Shown here piece by piece: positions 1-13,613 of a stretch of DNA of 64,000 nt (position 1 is the stretch's first letter; each line of letters starts with the position of its first letter). The position numbers and the translations under genes are program-made. Under the pieces are notes generated by a model. It was not told the DNA's origin. It saw only the letters and a program-made list of their open reading frames with translations, and made no database searches. This stretch comes from Trametes villosa (lineage: Eukaryota > Basidiomycota > Agaricomycetes > Polyporales > Polyporaceae): the NCBI GenBank assembly GCA_002964805.2, contig PUDQ02000001.1, positions 3,806,001 to 3,870,000 on the forward strand, in the 5' to 3' direction.

Positions 1-3000
1 AAGCGTGTAGTGGCTAGCTCTCGGGACTATTCAAGCCTTCTGGACGGCCTGCTGTCGGTGGAGGTGTCAGCCAACGACGACACGTCGCATTCTCTCTTCG
101 TCGGCGTCACCTCGGCGGGCCTTCGTTGCGCCTTCGAGCTCGGATGCGCGCGCAGGAACGCGAGCAGCTCGTCCGAATAGCTGGATGCAGGCGAGCGTGT
201 GGCGTGTGCTCTCACGTGCGAGAAGGCCTCGCGCTCTCCTGGACGTTCTGCAGACAGGCGGGGATCGAGTGCGCATGCGATCGGACGAGAAGGGGGCGTG
301 CCGGGGGCCAGGAAGGCGTCGGGAGCGCATTCCGAACCTTGCGCGACGTGGCCCGAGCCAGCGCGCAGCCACTCCGCGAACGTTTCCTGCCTCGACCCCG
401 GCCGAGGAGGGCATGACGTCCCTCCAGCTCGTGGGTGCATCGTACGCACCGCTGCTTCCCCGCCCGAAGCTGACGCAGGTGCGCACAGATCGTTCCCTCG
501 CGAGCTTCGTCTACTCAGCAACTATCACTCAGCAGGTCCGCCAGCTGCAGCGACGACGCTGTCCGCTTCCTCCTTCGCGATGCGTCGCGGGTACTGCAGC
601 CCCCTCTTCGCTCGCTTGATGCAGTTCTCTTGCCTTCAGGCTCGCATCCTCAATGCATCGTAGCGGCCAGTCGTCTTCGGGATCACACAGGCTCGGTGCT
701 TCCGGTGAGCCTATCTAATCGACTTCCATCTCTCCATCGGGAAGCCACAGTACCACTTGGTAGCCATGCAGCGGAGTCGCACGAGACTTGTTTAGCTGTC
801 GAGTTCTCAGTAGATCGTCGAAGAGCTGCACTGGCCGCCACCCAGGCATCTCGTACCGCAACACGATGCTGGATGTATTAATCTCTGCGCTGCTGTTGAG
901 TCCGTTTGCAAAGCATCCTGTGCTGTACGTCGGCGGAATACATCTTGTCTCTTGATCCAGATGCATGCGAGATCGACTGTGCAACGGTACGTGAACGTAT
1001 ACTACCGCCTGATAGATAACTATCCAAGAGCCGTACATCACTGGGAACTTCCACTCGGCCCCCGCTGCACGTACCCATCACGCGCCGCAGTGCGCCTGCG
1101 ATTTACACACCCGCCCAGCCTCGCCCGCATGCGACCGATTGCAACCACCGTCCAGACGTTCTGCAAGCTACCGGGTGCGGTCTCCCCAGCCTTCCCATGC
1201 GCGATTGTCGCGACGCTAGCCTCGTAAGTCGCGCCCCCGAGCTCCTTCGGCCGAACGCTTCTCCTTACCTTACCTACCGCACCAGGTAATGCACGCTCCA
1301 CTCGGCTCGTGGCGAGGCCTTCGGGCGCGGGCGCAGACGCGGCCCGCGCGCGGGTTCGCGCGCTCGAGGGGGCGTTCACAGGCTGGCTGCAGCCAATCGC
1401 CCACGCGCACCGCGCAGCCAACCAGGTGCCCGGCCGCCTCGCGCGGGTTCCCATGCCTCGCCTGCCGGCCAATCGCGCGCGGGGCAGCTAAGTCCGCATG
1501 TGGACTTAACAGCACTCCGAGCCCGGGCTGCGACCCCTCCCAGCTCCGAACCCCTGCGCGCGGTGCTGCTACTACAGCCGTCAGGAGTACCTAGTGCCCA
1601 TGTCAGCTAAGGGCTTGACGCGTGCCGCCCACGCCCGACAGAGGCGGCGCCGCGGTGGATGACGAAGCGGCCTGAGTAACCGTGTGCATAGCCATTACAT
1701 GCATCAGCCAAGCTTCCGCCCCGTCCCCCGCCACGCGCCACGAAGCCCCCGCCGCTGTGCCCACGGGGGAATCAGCTGCCTCCGCCCGCGCGCGGGGATG
1801 CCACACGTCTGCGAGTCCGAGCCTCCCCTGGCCCTGGGTTCGTATGTTGCTCCTGACTCCTGACGAGGAGGCACAGATGGCGATGGCGGATGCTTTGCTG
1901 CAGCTGAGTTTTGTGTCTAAGCATAGACTCTGTTCGACTCCGGCCGTCCGTCTCGGTGCGCCGTGCGCGAGATGATCACTGCGGCGCGAGGTCGACGTCC
2001 GGGCGACACTCGTCGGGGTGATTGATCTCTCCCCGAGGCACGCTCGGACGCTCGGACTTGGGCTCGGACTCGGGGCGCGACGCCACCGTACCGCGCGTGG
2101 AGTGCTGTCCGAGCGGACGCATTAAGGCAGGCGCGCACGAAATCTATGTCTGCAAATACAACATGAGTATTGTTGCGAACTCACAGATAGGTACGCCGCC
2201 TACCCCTGTCCGGCCCGCGCCGTGGTACTATGCGCGGACGGAGATTGGAAGGTGCGCGGAAGGTTATGTCGCGCCCGGGGGTTTGTGCTCCTTCAGTGCT
2301 CAGCGCGCTGGGGCCTGTTAACCCTATCACGCCCGTCATACATTGGCTATTCCATACAGATGACATTGTCATAGGTGGTCAGGACTCAATATAGTATCCT
2401 GGGGAATGACATCGCAACTTGCCAGGCCCCGCAAACCGCATAGCTTCCGAGTCCGATAGGCCTTGTATAGGCCATTCCACCCGCCACCCGTCCGAGTCAA
2501 GCAGCTGCTGACAGTGTCTTTCAGGGGGACGCCTTCTCTTCTCCGGCGGTCCGATCCTCATCGCGATTCGCAAGCCCGAGCCGCTGTCGAATTCGTCCTG
2601 CCAGGAGAGACGTCGACAAACAGGCGCGCGCCCGCGCGCACGATGATGATGGAACCCGGGATGGATTGCAACGCCCGGCAATTGCCCGCTACTACATCGA
2701 CCATGCCCGTATAGGCTCGAAGGCTCCAGGATCAACGCGGTGCCCCTTGCTATGATGCGCTTCACTAATGACCACTTGCCCACCGTGATCCGCGGCGGAC
2801 ATGCGCGACGGCGTAATAGCATAACCACCTGTATATCGATGTGCGGATTTTCTCGACGTGCACAGGCCACAAGCTCGCCGCCGCGTTCGTGCTGGGCACT
2901 GGGCAGGGCTTCTTCGTCCGCCGGAAGGCCTGCGATACGCTCTAGCAACGCGCTGGACCGGCGTTGGCGCCGCGCTGCCACAAGGCCCGCACCCGCCGCC

Positions 3001-6000
3001 GCCCTGCGAGCGCATCGCGGACTTAGAACCGCACGCGAACTCTACCTCGCCCGGCCCCTGCGGCTTCGTGGCGCCCGCGGCCGACGCTCCCAGCTGGACG
3101 AATCCTGCCTAGGACCGCAGGCCGCGGGGCTCCCCGGACGCTGGGCCGGCCACGGTGGGATGCCCGATTGCGTCTTTCGAATGCCGGCGTCCCGGATGCA
3201 GCGCTGGTTGCTTACGGGTGTCGGGCGTCGACGACGTTCCTGGGATCGTGGGCGCGACGAGATTGGTTGAGAGCTGAGGGAGAGCGGTAAGCGGTACGCC
3301 CGTGCGTTATCGCCTGTGTCCGTAGGTGACCGCACCCGAGCGTACATGTGCGCGAGATCACGACCGTGGGTGGCCCGGGAAGCACTTACCTATCGTCTCG
3401 CTTGCGCGCGATGATTGTTGGTCGGTGAGCGTCGGTCCGGCCGCACTAGTACTTACATGTATACCGCGGTGGGCGCGCGCGTCCCAGGAGATCTCCGGAC
3501 GTTAAGTGCTGTTGCACTAGCGATTTCGGCGGTCGCGGGATAAGTGCTGCAACTGTTGCTGTATGGCCGCGCGCGGGTGTGCTGCGATATGATACGGGAT
3601 CCGGGCTCGGGACAGGTTGTTCCGAGGTTTGTGCTAAAGCAGGGTGATGGCTGTGTGTCTGAGCACATTGCGGGTGTCACTGTCGACATCGCGGGCCTGG
3701 CGGGCGTGCGGGAGGGCATGCGGCCCTGCGGGGACGGCCGCGGGTCCGCTGTGTCCTGATCATGCCGCAAGCCGTAGCATCACATGTATCAGCTGCAGAG
3801 GACGCGGTAAGTCGCTGCGGAGGTAGTGCGATATATCTAATCGTACCGGATCGCCGTCGCCTTCCTGCCTTGCTGGACTTGTCGCGACGTCGCGCGGGCG
3901 GGCGGGCGGCCCTCGGGTTTCAACAGGAACTGGCAATGTGGAACGGACACGCACCGTGGCCGGGGGCGAGGACGGGCTTCGGGGGGTGTCGCACCGCTCT
4001 GTGTTTGACATGGTATCAGCGCTGCCTCGCGCGTCGCCACGGGCAGAGAAGCGGAGGCCTGGATGCGTCGTATGTCGAGCCCGGACACGGTCGATGTGGA
4101 CAGAAGGGAGCCGTCGGCCCCGCGCACAGGGACAGTGCCACACGCCTATGCGACACCATTAAACCTACTCCACCAAAGCCAGGGCGAGAGCTGCAGGGCG
4201 TGCAAACGTCAGTACCGCGCTGCAGCTCAAACGGACAGGCGTGACTCGGCCTCGGTGCCTCTCTTAACTTACCACGAACACTTGCATTGACTCGGCCCCT
4301 GGCATGGCGTCCAGCCAGTAAGCTGGGCAGCCGCGGGATTCGCTCGTCCCTATCCCGCGCTCACGAGAAAATGGCCCCGAGGATAATACAGGCGCAGGGC
4401 TGAGAGCTGGCGGGGGCCTTCGCGGGCATGCCAATCAGGTGGTGCGTCCGGCTGGCCTATCCGGGATCGTCTTCCGCAGCTTTGAGAGCATCGCGTGCGC
4501 TGGCCTGCGCTGTCGGTCCTGGGTTCGCGCGCGGACGCCGGGCGGGGAGAGAAGGAGGACGAGGGGAAGGTAAAGGCGCCGCGCCCACCGCTCGGGAGGG
4601 CCTGGCGCTGCGATTGGCTGGCGGCGGGGTCGTGGCGCCCGGTCCGGGCGGCGCGCCGCTTTGGGCAACGCGCAGAGCCTGTTTCCCCGCGTTCCTTCTT
4701 TGCGCGCGGCCACGCCGACGATCCTGCGTTCGCATGCGCGCGAATCCCGCTGGAGGCTATAGTCTTTTCCTCGGAGGTCGCTCCTGCGTGCCGTGCAGCA
4801 TGGCTGGCTAGATAACCTTTATGCGCGATATAGGTGTTTCCGAAGCGTGGATCATCCGCTTCAGGAGGCACCTCGTTCATTTGCAGGTGAGCTCTCGGTA
4901 CACAATGTGCTGCTTCTCGAGAGATATGCCACATTCTGACCATGATCCTGACAGAATTTTGCGCGAAGCACTCGCGAGGAGGATGAGGATGTCTCCTGAC
5001 GTGTGGTACCGTTGCGCCATACGGTACTTGCTATGGCTTCGACCGGGACGGCTATCCGAACAGCCAGACTATCGCGCGGAATTCGGAACTCCGGAGAGAA
5101 GTTCGGGTCGCAAGACTTTGCTGAGGTGAAGGAGTCCTATACGCGTATGTATTTTCATGAACGTGCGTAAGTTGCGTTCTCGCGGATCAAAACATACATC
5201 TCACATACCAACATACAATTTACGTCCTCAAACCGTTCCGCCCACGCCGAGCAGCAACTTCAAGCACCAAGTCGTCGTGCTGGTAATGGATGTCATCATT
5301 CTCGGAATGCGCTCGGCATACATTGAGGGACTCGGTTCCTCGCTCCGAGAGCACTTGAAACTTGGTTGGCAATCTTCGCGGTGAGTCCTCGCTTGTTTGT
5401 CGAGAATACGGGGCGGCCCCCCGATGACCTGCTGAAGATTGTCGTATACTGAATAGATATGTCCGGTTCCAGCAATATACGAAGAGATGTCACTTTCCGC
5501 GCGGCTTGTTCCCGACAACTTCGATGATCTGGCACTAGAGCGCACACCTGACGAGCGCATTCTGCCAGGACAAAATACCGCGCATAGCAGGCTAGGCCGC
5601 CACCGTTGCTAAACAACGGGGCCTGCTCGGGGGGAGCACCGCACAATAATGCCCCTCGCTCGATCGGGACTAGCTCAAACCTACGGCAACTGCAATTAGC
5701 GGGAGCCACTGTGCCAGATGCCTCCGCGAATGTTTCTCGATCAGTTCTTGTCCTTCAGAGTATCATCATTTAGGGTCCCTAGCTTATTTCCGCCCTTCTC
5801 CTCCGTCATAATAGCGGACCGCCACCGCCTTGTGTCTAGAACCTTGAAGGCGTTTTGAAACAAAAGGCCTGTCCCTTTTGGTCAAGCTCAAGCCTTCTGG
5901 CTGTTCGCTCGCGCTGCGGCCGGTCTACACAATATGTTCCTCATGCCGCTAAGATAGAGATCGGCTGTTAAGTGACAATGACTTGATAAGTATGCACTCG

Positions 6001-9000
6001 GCCTAGCCCGTGTGATGACGCGAGAGCACAAGGCGTTGAAGACGTTCGACGGCGTTGTGGGTCCACCCCACGTGGCATCGGTCTGTCAGCCGTGCATTAG
6101 GCGCTTGCCAGCGATCCCGTTCTTCCTCTTCACCGGTGCACCTCCATGCCGATATCTAAAGGTCTCCATGATATCTCATAGCGGAACTCCTGAGCATCAG
6201 CGCTGCGGTCTAGATCTCGCTATACTACGCCCTAATATTGCACGTCGAGCCTTCGTGGCCTGTGCCCGTCCACAAATGGTTATCCAAATCTCGATCGGCT
6301 CGTCAACGCCCTTGTCCAACGGCAGCAAGACTTTGAGATCATTCGCCGAAAGTGCCGTATGTCACACATCCATGGGCTAAGTTGAAAGGGGGAAATCCAT
6401 GGGATATCGTCTCAGCGTTCGTGCAACCGGCGGTACTTGACGGCGCCCTAAGCGCAGCACCGTTCACACTAAGAGTTGAAACGATCATCCCTTCCAGCAG
6501 GCCCACGCAATCACGTCGCGCGATCTCCCACTCGACTACCGCAGCGTATATCGTCCCACGGCACTCGACCACGCGACCATCAGCCATGCGCCGGGGGCTT
6601 TCGTACGCTTTCGTCTCAAGGCCGGACGATATATGGGATGCGGGGTAAAACAGCCACCTGGGGCCCCATACATGGGTCGATCCCAGCATCTGCGCTTCCG
6701 AGGGTGGCCATTGGCCGGCGCGCGTTGTAGCAACTGAATGCCGGTCGCCCTCGCCCCCCACGGTGCAATGGCACGCGGGAAGCAGAGCCTAAACAACGTG
6801 GCCTGCGGCGGCGCCCGAGGTGAGAAGCATCCTCTATGGGCATTGTCGTCAGCTCCAGCTCATTGGTTGCATCCAGGATGCGAGTGCTCTAGACCTCTTG
6901 CAGTTAACCTATCCACTGCGCCTCGAGGATAACTCGTGTAACTAGCAAATTCAATGCATCGCCTGCCCAATGGTAACTTTCGCCCCTGCCACCCCAACTT
7001 GGGTCGACAGCATCCACGCTACGCTCGAGGCAACTGCGGCGTATGCTGTTCGTTCACCGGAGATGCACGCGATCTAACGGACCTGCATTTCCGTTCGATC
7101 ATTGCCTGCCGTACCCATGCGACGCCACCTCTCGTTACTCGTACACGGGGGCAGCGCGATTGCTCTCGTACCAAAGGCGATGTCAGGAGCAACAATCAAG
7201 AGCACCTCTGGACTCCGCTCCTGGCAAGGCACCCTCCGAGCAGTCGTACCGCCGGCACTGCGTGTTCGCTTGCGCCACATACCGAGGGGTCGACAGCGAG
7301 CACGTCTAGTGCCCCGTGCGGGGTCGGACGTTGAGCGCGGGTAAGCATTCATGCCGTTCTCATGCGCGGGAGGCTGAGTTTGGTTAGTAGGGAAGCAATG
7401 CTACGGACAGTGATAGATGCCGGGTCTTTCATCGACGTGCGGCGCAAGTGCGCATCAGCCTCCCGCCATTGGGCACCGGCGCGCTTCATTGTCTCCGGTG
7501 ACCTAGTCGGCATGCAAACCATTCAGCGCATGAACTTTCCGTTGACGTACTGCGAGAGGAGGGCATGTCGGGGCAGCTCTGGACTACAGGCAAACAAGCT
7601 CTCGACCATTCTCTCTGTTACTCGCCGCGCAAGGGACCGGCCATTCGCGGGCAACGCACTCCCCGGCCCAATGGCGAGTTGGCGACATTCTACAAACGCT
7701 TTCCGCGATACGGGTGCAGACACCACTAGCACGTCCTGGCATCTAAGCGAGAGCCACCACCATTCACTACGCCCACTCCCCTCGCCCTGGCCGCCAACTC
7801 CGCGATTACGCCGACCCACGACCGGGGCCCGCGAAGCAGCACGCTCTCGCAGTCGCCCGGGATCCACGCAGCAGCTGGGTTGCCGACCATTCAGCTGTCC
7901 CTGGATTGCGCGCCGCCCATCACGCTTCCGCGCTAGCCCAAACCTAGCGTCCGTCCTCCCAGGTGCGCGGTGCTACCGGTCTCGCCCAGGCTGGAATTGC
8001 TGATGCTTTCTACCGCCAGCATCTCCCGCCACCACATGACAAGTGCGTGCGCATTGAATGCCGGCGAGCCTCAGGCTGCCGGCAGCTGTGGGCGGGAGAA
8101 GCGCCCGATGGTATTAGCACGGGAAACGGCCGTCGTTTGGGTCGGGAATGTTCGTAAGATGTACGAATGTGAGTGGGCGTCGACTGGGGGCTCTCGAAAT
8201 AGCCCCCGTCCTTTACGTGCGCTGACAGCGAGATCACCCTGTAGCTCCCGATTCACGTACGAGACGTCCTCCCGGAGCGCGCCCTGGGTGTAATGCCGTC
8301 CCGGGTACCTCTATCGACGCATTCCCTCTGCGCGCCACCTCTCACGAGCCACCGTTCGCAAGGGGAGATTAGGCTCTCGGCAAGCACGCGCGATAATGAG
8401 CGCGAAGAGCGAAGAGCTGAGAAGCCCGGGCTTGCGTTCGACTTGAGCCGGCCGACCGACGTCGACGTCCTTCTTCAGACAGCTCGGTGGTGGCGCCGCA
8501 GTCGACGTCCCCGGTGCCCCCCGAGCGTGCTAAATGCAGCCCAAGTCGCCGAGGGGTGCTGCTGAGGTGCGGGGCGAGATGATCCGCCTGCCTGTCCGTC
8601 GGCGTCGGCAAGCTACAGCCAATGTGCTCGCACCGGCGCCACCATCGTCACCCCCGCAAGGCCGCGGGCGTATGACGAACCTTCGAATCCTGAACGGGAC
8701 TTATCCTGTCGTAAGCCTGTGCGATGGCTCCTGGATCTCACGCTAATGGAAGATGTAGGAACGCAGGGTGATAGATCCGTCATGGACAATTCGACATGCG
8801 CTCATTGGCACGTTGTTCACCGTCGTGCACGGCTCCCCGCGTTCCCGGGGACGCGAAGGTTTGGCCAAGGCGACCCCGGCGATCAAGTATTCCTCCAAGC
8901 CGATGTGAGCGCAGGTCGTTTGGCTCTAGCGTACTTACTCACCAGTGACCTAGTAGTTTATGGACCAGGGGTTCGCTCATTCGCATGTTGGGACACATTG

Positions 9001-9293
9001 TGCGACACGGTGCAATGTGCGATTCGCATGGGCGCGGTATGAATACTTCAGCATTCAACGTCATACCTCGGAATGGTTGGCGTTTCAGGGCAGGAGGTTG
9101 AAGCTGAAGTGCGACTACTACATGAACAGCAACCTCTTCGAACGAGGAATGCAACAGTTTCCCGAACTTCAGCAAACGATAACACGAACTGACAACGCGA
9201 TACGATTCAATATGCTACAAGTCCATTATACGGTGGGCTTCACGGTGTTACTACTAATACAGTGGTGATGATGCTTCTCCTGCTGACCCGCGT
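1..9293. other. 9.3 kb stretch with no supportable gene
   Basis: I see no gene here. All reading frames are short, overlap on both strands and have no recognisable domain, and I could not chain them with good splice sites into a protein. GC is high in the first 5 kb and falls afterwards. Weak hints only: around 6843-6930 (+) a frame reads LIGCIQDASALDLLQL, which looks a little like a leucine-rich repeat of an F-box protein, but stops follow at once. Elsewhere in the window the longest comparable gap is about 2.5 kb, so this is probably old repeat or pseudogene debris. No tandem arrays, telomere repeats, tRNA or rRNA were seen. Confidence 0.6.
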
Positions 9294-10064
9294 CTAGTAG
9301 TCATTCGAGTTCCAGTTGGTGTCGTCGGGGTTGCCGCTCTGTACAGGTATGCATGTCAGTTCGGCCTCCATGGATGTCAATGAAGAATGCTAGCCTTGCG
9401 AACTTGTCCCCGCTCAACCATCGAAGGGTTGCCAGTGACACGGCCGGCCATCTTCTCGGCGTTGCCTGTACGAATGGTATGTCGGTCAACTTCTCGACAA
9501 ACCTTGAAGCAGGCTCGGTGACATACCCATCAGCCGCTCGCCGAGACTGGCCTTCCCAGCACCAGGAGTAGGCTCATTGTTCCAGTTGTTGTCGGCCCGG
9601 CCCTGGTCCTGCTGCCAGTTGTCGCCGCCGACACCAGCGCCGCGGCCGGTACTCCCGAAGTTCCCGCCAGCGCCGATGGTGCTGGAGTCGGTCGTGTTGC
9701 CCTGGCCGTAGCCAGTGGTGCCGTAGTTGTCGCCCCGGCCGGCAGTCCAGAGCTGGTCCTGACCGCCGGACTGGGGGGCGCCACCGCTCTCGAAGCCGCG
9801 GCGGGCAGAGTTCTCGTTCCAGGTCGAGGTGTCGGTCGGGTCGTGCGTCGGGCGGTTCGAGCCCATCTGCTGGTTGCTGTCCCAGTTACCTATGGGAGCA
9901 CGAAGTTAGCACAACGCTCGACCACGAGGGCGACAACAGGGATGCGTACCACGCTGGTTCTGGTTCTGGTTCTGGAAGCCGGCGTCGGGGCCGCCCATGT
10001 TGGAGAAGGAGTTCGGGTCGTTGTTCCACGACTCGGTGGTGCGGTTCTGCTGGCCGAAGGACAT
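9294..10064 (-). CDS. CsbD-like hydrophilic stress protein
   Basis: Predicted 197 aa in four exons: 10064-9950, 9889-9527, 9465-9395 and 9338-9294. The start MSFGQQNRTTESWNNDP is the first ATG, after a run of ATG-like repeats. The first 150 residues are extremely Gly/Asn/Gln/Asp rich and probably disordered. Near residues 160-182 comes a CsbD-like core (NAEKMAGRVTGNPSMVERG), a motif of small general-stress proteins in bacteria and fungi. The end is NWNSNDY. Intron 3 appears to use a GC donor (CAAG/GCTAGC) with a normal CAG acceptor; reading through it destroys the CsbD-like C-terminus. A TATATATG run lies about 100 bp upstream. The cellular role is unknown beyond the family link to stress. 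Confidence 0.75.
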
Positions 10065-10847
10065 GATGATGATGTAGGTGGTGGTGGGTGGTCGTTAAGT
10101 GGTGCGTATGAGAGAGGTGGTGTGTGTATGGTTCGAGTTGTGAAGATGCTCTGGAGTCGAGAGCGCATATATATGCTCTGGGCTGGTGTTGGAGCTCGCA
10201 CATGGCTATGCGGGGCGACGTTTGGGGCTTGTCGTAGGCCCCAGCGTTGCTCCATGTACCCCTTGACCTTTCTCCTAGGTCCTGAAGCGAACAGCGCACC
10301 GCTCAAGGAGCTTTGCACCATGATCGCACGGTCATCGATCTGGAGTCCATCGGCTTTCCTCGTCCGAGGCGACCATAGCTTCACGAGCACAGCAAGGTTT
10401 GTTGACCCCATATGCTAGGAACCTGTGGGTCATTTCGTTGACGATCAGCTCCGCTATGACGCAGGAACACCGTAAACAGGGCGCGCGCAGCAGGAGTGGG
10501 GCCATGGAGGCGCGTGAACGTACCTCCGCCGTGACAACGTTCAGCGAAGCGCACGTTCGAGCAGAGTCGACTGCTGTATGTGGTGAATGTATCTCTGGTT
10601 ATGTTTATACGACGATCTACGAGAGCGTTACAAAAAGCATAGCAGCGAACGAAAGCGAACTACTCCGTGTCAGCACGGAGAAATGACGGGTGCCTCTCTC
10701 TATCTCTACACGAACACGTACAACTTTACGATTTGATTTCAACCAACCTATATCCCAACCCGAAGTAAACAACCGTACGCATGCAAAAGACACATCGAGA
10801 GCCTCCTGCGGCTCACGCAACAAGCGAAGCGTCCTTGCGCTTCAGGA
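10065..10847. other. Spacer: promoter of the CsbD-like gene and 3' side of the RING gene
   Basis: No gene seen. It holds the upstream region of the minus-strand CsbD-like gene, including a TATATATG run at about 10168-10176, and the downstream flank of the minus-strand RING gene. Confidence 0.6.
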
Positions 10848-13251
10848 TCAATCGATCTCGTCCAACCAGTCGTCTCCGCTACCAGCATGGAACGGCGCGT
10901 CGTGCGGCTCCGGGCCCACGAGACCAGCGCCGAGCAACGCGCTCATGTACTCCTCCCCCAACGACAGCGGAGCCTCGACGTTGAGTGCCTGGTTCGGGTC
11001 TGCCTGGATTGGCGACGGCACCCGTGCGGCATCGAAAGCGTCCGTCTCCGTTTCTGCCTCAGGCTGTGCCTCCCCAGTAGCAGCTCGAACCTGCACCGCT
11101 TCAGCGAGCGCGCCCGCCACGTCCTCGAACGGCGCCGGGACAGCAGGGAACGCAGCCTCCTGCGCAGGGGGCGGGGGCGGGTCGGCTCGGAGCATGTCAT
11201 GCGCGTGCGCGCGGAAGCGTTCGAGCATCTCGAGCAGCGCCGCGTCGCCGGCCTCCGGGGGCGGCATCGCGATCGACACTTGGTGGGCCGCCGCACTTCG
11301 CGCGAGGTGTGCCGCGACGTGGGGCGAGACGCGCAGGTCGCCATCCTCGGGCTCGTCGGCGAAGGTGTCTGGGTGGGGGTGGGGGCGGGAGCGGGAGCGC
11401 AGCGCATCGAGGGTGACCCCAGGGGGCAGGGGCCCGCGTAGAGGGACGGCGACTGGGGGCGTGAAGCGAGGGCGCGGAGGAAGCGCTGCTTGCGCGGCGC
11501 GTGCCTCTTCGACGACGAGGTCTTGGTGGCGGCGGATGCCCTCGATGCGTGCGCGCTCGATCGCCTCTGCTTCGATGTGGGAGTCGAGCAGGTCGCCGAG
11601 GGCGGGGGCGTAGGCTGCCAGCGCTGCATGTCCGGTGATCTCAGGGAAATCGGGGAGCGGGAAGTCTGGGTGATGGTGGGAGCCTGCAGGGGGCGGCCCA
11701 GCTATCATACGAAGTAAGCGTCAACACTCCCATGGGAGGCAAGGATGACTTACGGATCGGCATGACGGGCTGTGGCCGCGCACGCGGGACGCCCTTCGCC
11801 AGAGCGTGCTCCTCCGCATCCAGCCAGTCGCTCAAGGACTCTACTTGCGGGGGCCGCCAGACGCGAGTGCGCCTACCCGCACCGTCCATACCTGCGTTCG
11901 GGCCTTCACGGTTCCGCTTCAGGGTGAGCGAATGCGGATCGATGTCGAACCGGCACGTCGGGCAGGTAGTCTTCCGCGCGAGCCACTGTGCGATGCAGTC
12001 GTCGTGGAAGAGGTGCTTGCCGGCACAGGAGAACGCGACGATGGTGTTAGCCTCGGGGTGGAATGGCAAGGCCGCAAATACGGTGTCGACCGCCTCTTCA
12101 GGGGAATCGTTATGAAGGTCGTCGCGGCAGATAGCGCAGCCGTCTCCGGTTTCTCCCTCGGCCGTACGCAGCTGCTCATACCGTCGCGCAAGCTCCTTCG
12201 GTACTTTCTCCAGACCGGCGAGGATGGTCTCCGCCCGCGCGGGGTCGGCATCGTCGGTCCCTCGGAGTTCACCCGCGCCGGGTAAGGTACTCTGTTAATA
12301 GGTAATCACTTAGATAGGAGTCACACCAGCTGCATATATGCGACTGACCGCACGCTCAAGCATCTCCCGCATTGACTGGAAGAGCTCCTCGTAGTTTCCG
12401 TCCATGCTTGGGCCGAAGTTGGGGATGATGTCGAAAAGAAGCGGCGGACGTGGTTCGGGCTCGCGGGACGGATTAGACGAAGGCAAAGGCGGGGGACCGA
12501 CGCTGTGCGTGTCGTCAAACTCGTCGGAGCTGTAGTACTCGTCTGTGTCGTCCCACTCAGAATCCGAGCCGATGTACGAGTCCTCTTCGTCGTCGTCGGA
12601 GGAATCAGATACGGTGCGCAGGGTGGGCATGCTGCTGTCGCTTTCCGCACCTGCGTCGGTCTCCTCCCGTGCCCCAGTGTTGCGTGATGAGGTAGCCGCA
12701 CGCGATCGCCTGGGGCGTGTGCGAGGTTCCCGAGAGGCAGTTGGAGAGCCCGGGGTGGGTAGAGAAGGACCCACGACATCCTCAGGTGTCGCCTCGCCGC
12801 CCGAAGGACTCGATGCAGGAACATGGCTAGTGGCGGGCCTGGGGCTGGGCGAACGCACGTCACGAGAAGACACTCGTGGGCTTGATGAGGGAGAGGGGGG
12901 CACCAACGCAGGCAGGTCATCCTCCGAATCGGATGAGGTTCCGGTACGAGCGGCGTTGGCGGGAGACCGCGGCCTATCGGTCGTGCGAGCTGTATGCGAC
13001 GTACTCGGGCCCGCGTGCTCCAGCGGAGGAAGGTCGTCATACACGTCGTCGCCTCCGTTGCGCACCGCGCCGTCCTCGCGGAGCTCGTCAGGATAGAAGT
13101 CGGGGTTCTGCAAGAGAGACACGAGGCCGTTCGGGTCTCCGCCTGGCGTGCGGCGCACAGGCTGGTCCCGAGGTTGACGTCGGACGGCTCTAAGGGCAGC
13201 GGCCATTCCACGCAGGGGGTTCTGCCCCCAGTTTCGAGAGTTACGGTCCAT
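10848..13251 (-). CDS. RING-H2 E3 ubiquitin-protein ligase
   Basis: Predicted 764 aa in three exons: 13251-12349, 12291-11754 and 11701-10848. The N-terminal 300 residues are acidic, Ser/Pro-rich and low in complexity. A RING-H2 finger straddles residues 360-420: CAIC, then a long loop, CAGKHLFHDDC, then CPTC, which supplies C3H2C3-type zinc ligands. The C-terminal part is Ala/Pro-rich and contains a charged helix. RING-H2 proteins recruit an E2 enzyme and ubiquitinate targets; the target here cannot be told. The first intron (57 nt, GTCAGT donor) is phase 0 and its exact donor is the least certain point. The gene shares a 362 bp divergent promoter with the histone deacetylase. Confidence 0.8.
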
Positions 13252-13613
13252 CCCAGTGAGTGTTCGATGTAGAGGTCAGGGTCAGGTCGAGCACAAAGCA
13301 GCGGTAAGCAGAGAGACTCAGAGAGCGACCCCTCGACAAGTCGAACAGTCAGTACAGCATACAGTAACTTTAAGCGTCATCGATCGCTAATGCGTTCAGA
13401 TTACATGTTTAATCTCCGAAAGGTCAGCTTACAGCAACGCCCTAGTGGTATGCTATTGTTTTCCGAGGCTTTCACAATCTCCGCTTCAAACGCGACGCGA
13501 CGCGCCTTTGTGGCGCAGCTGCTTGAACGCGTTCGCGCGCTACCATCACTTTATCTTAACCGAACCGTACCAGCCACAGTACTCTCAAGGATCCACCACA
13601 GACTCAGGGCGCG
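13252..13613. promoter_or_regulatory. Divergent promoter between RING ligase and histone deacetylase
   Basis: This 362 bp spacer separates the ATG of the minus-strand RING gene from the ATG of the plus-strand deacetylase, so it should carry both promoters. No clear TATA box was seen. Confidence 0.5.

Noticed and set aside
6012..8003. Series of 90-210 codon frames that might be a broken F-box gene
   Set aside because: Only one short leucine-rich phrase is suggestive; frames, stops and splice sites cannot be chained.
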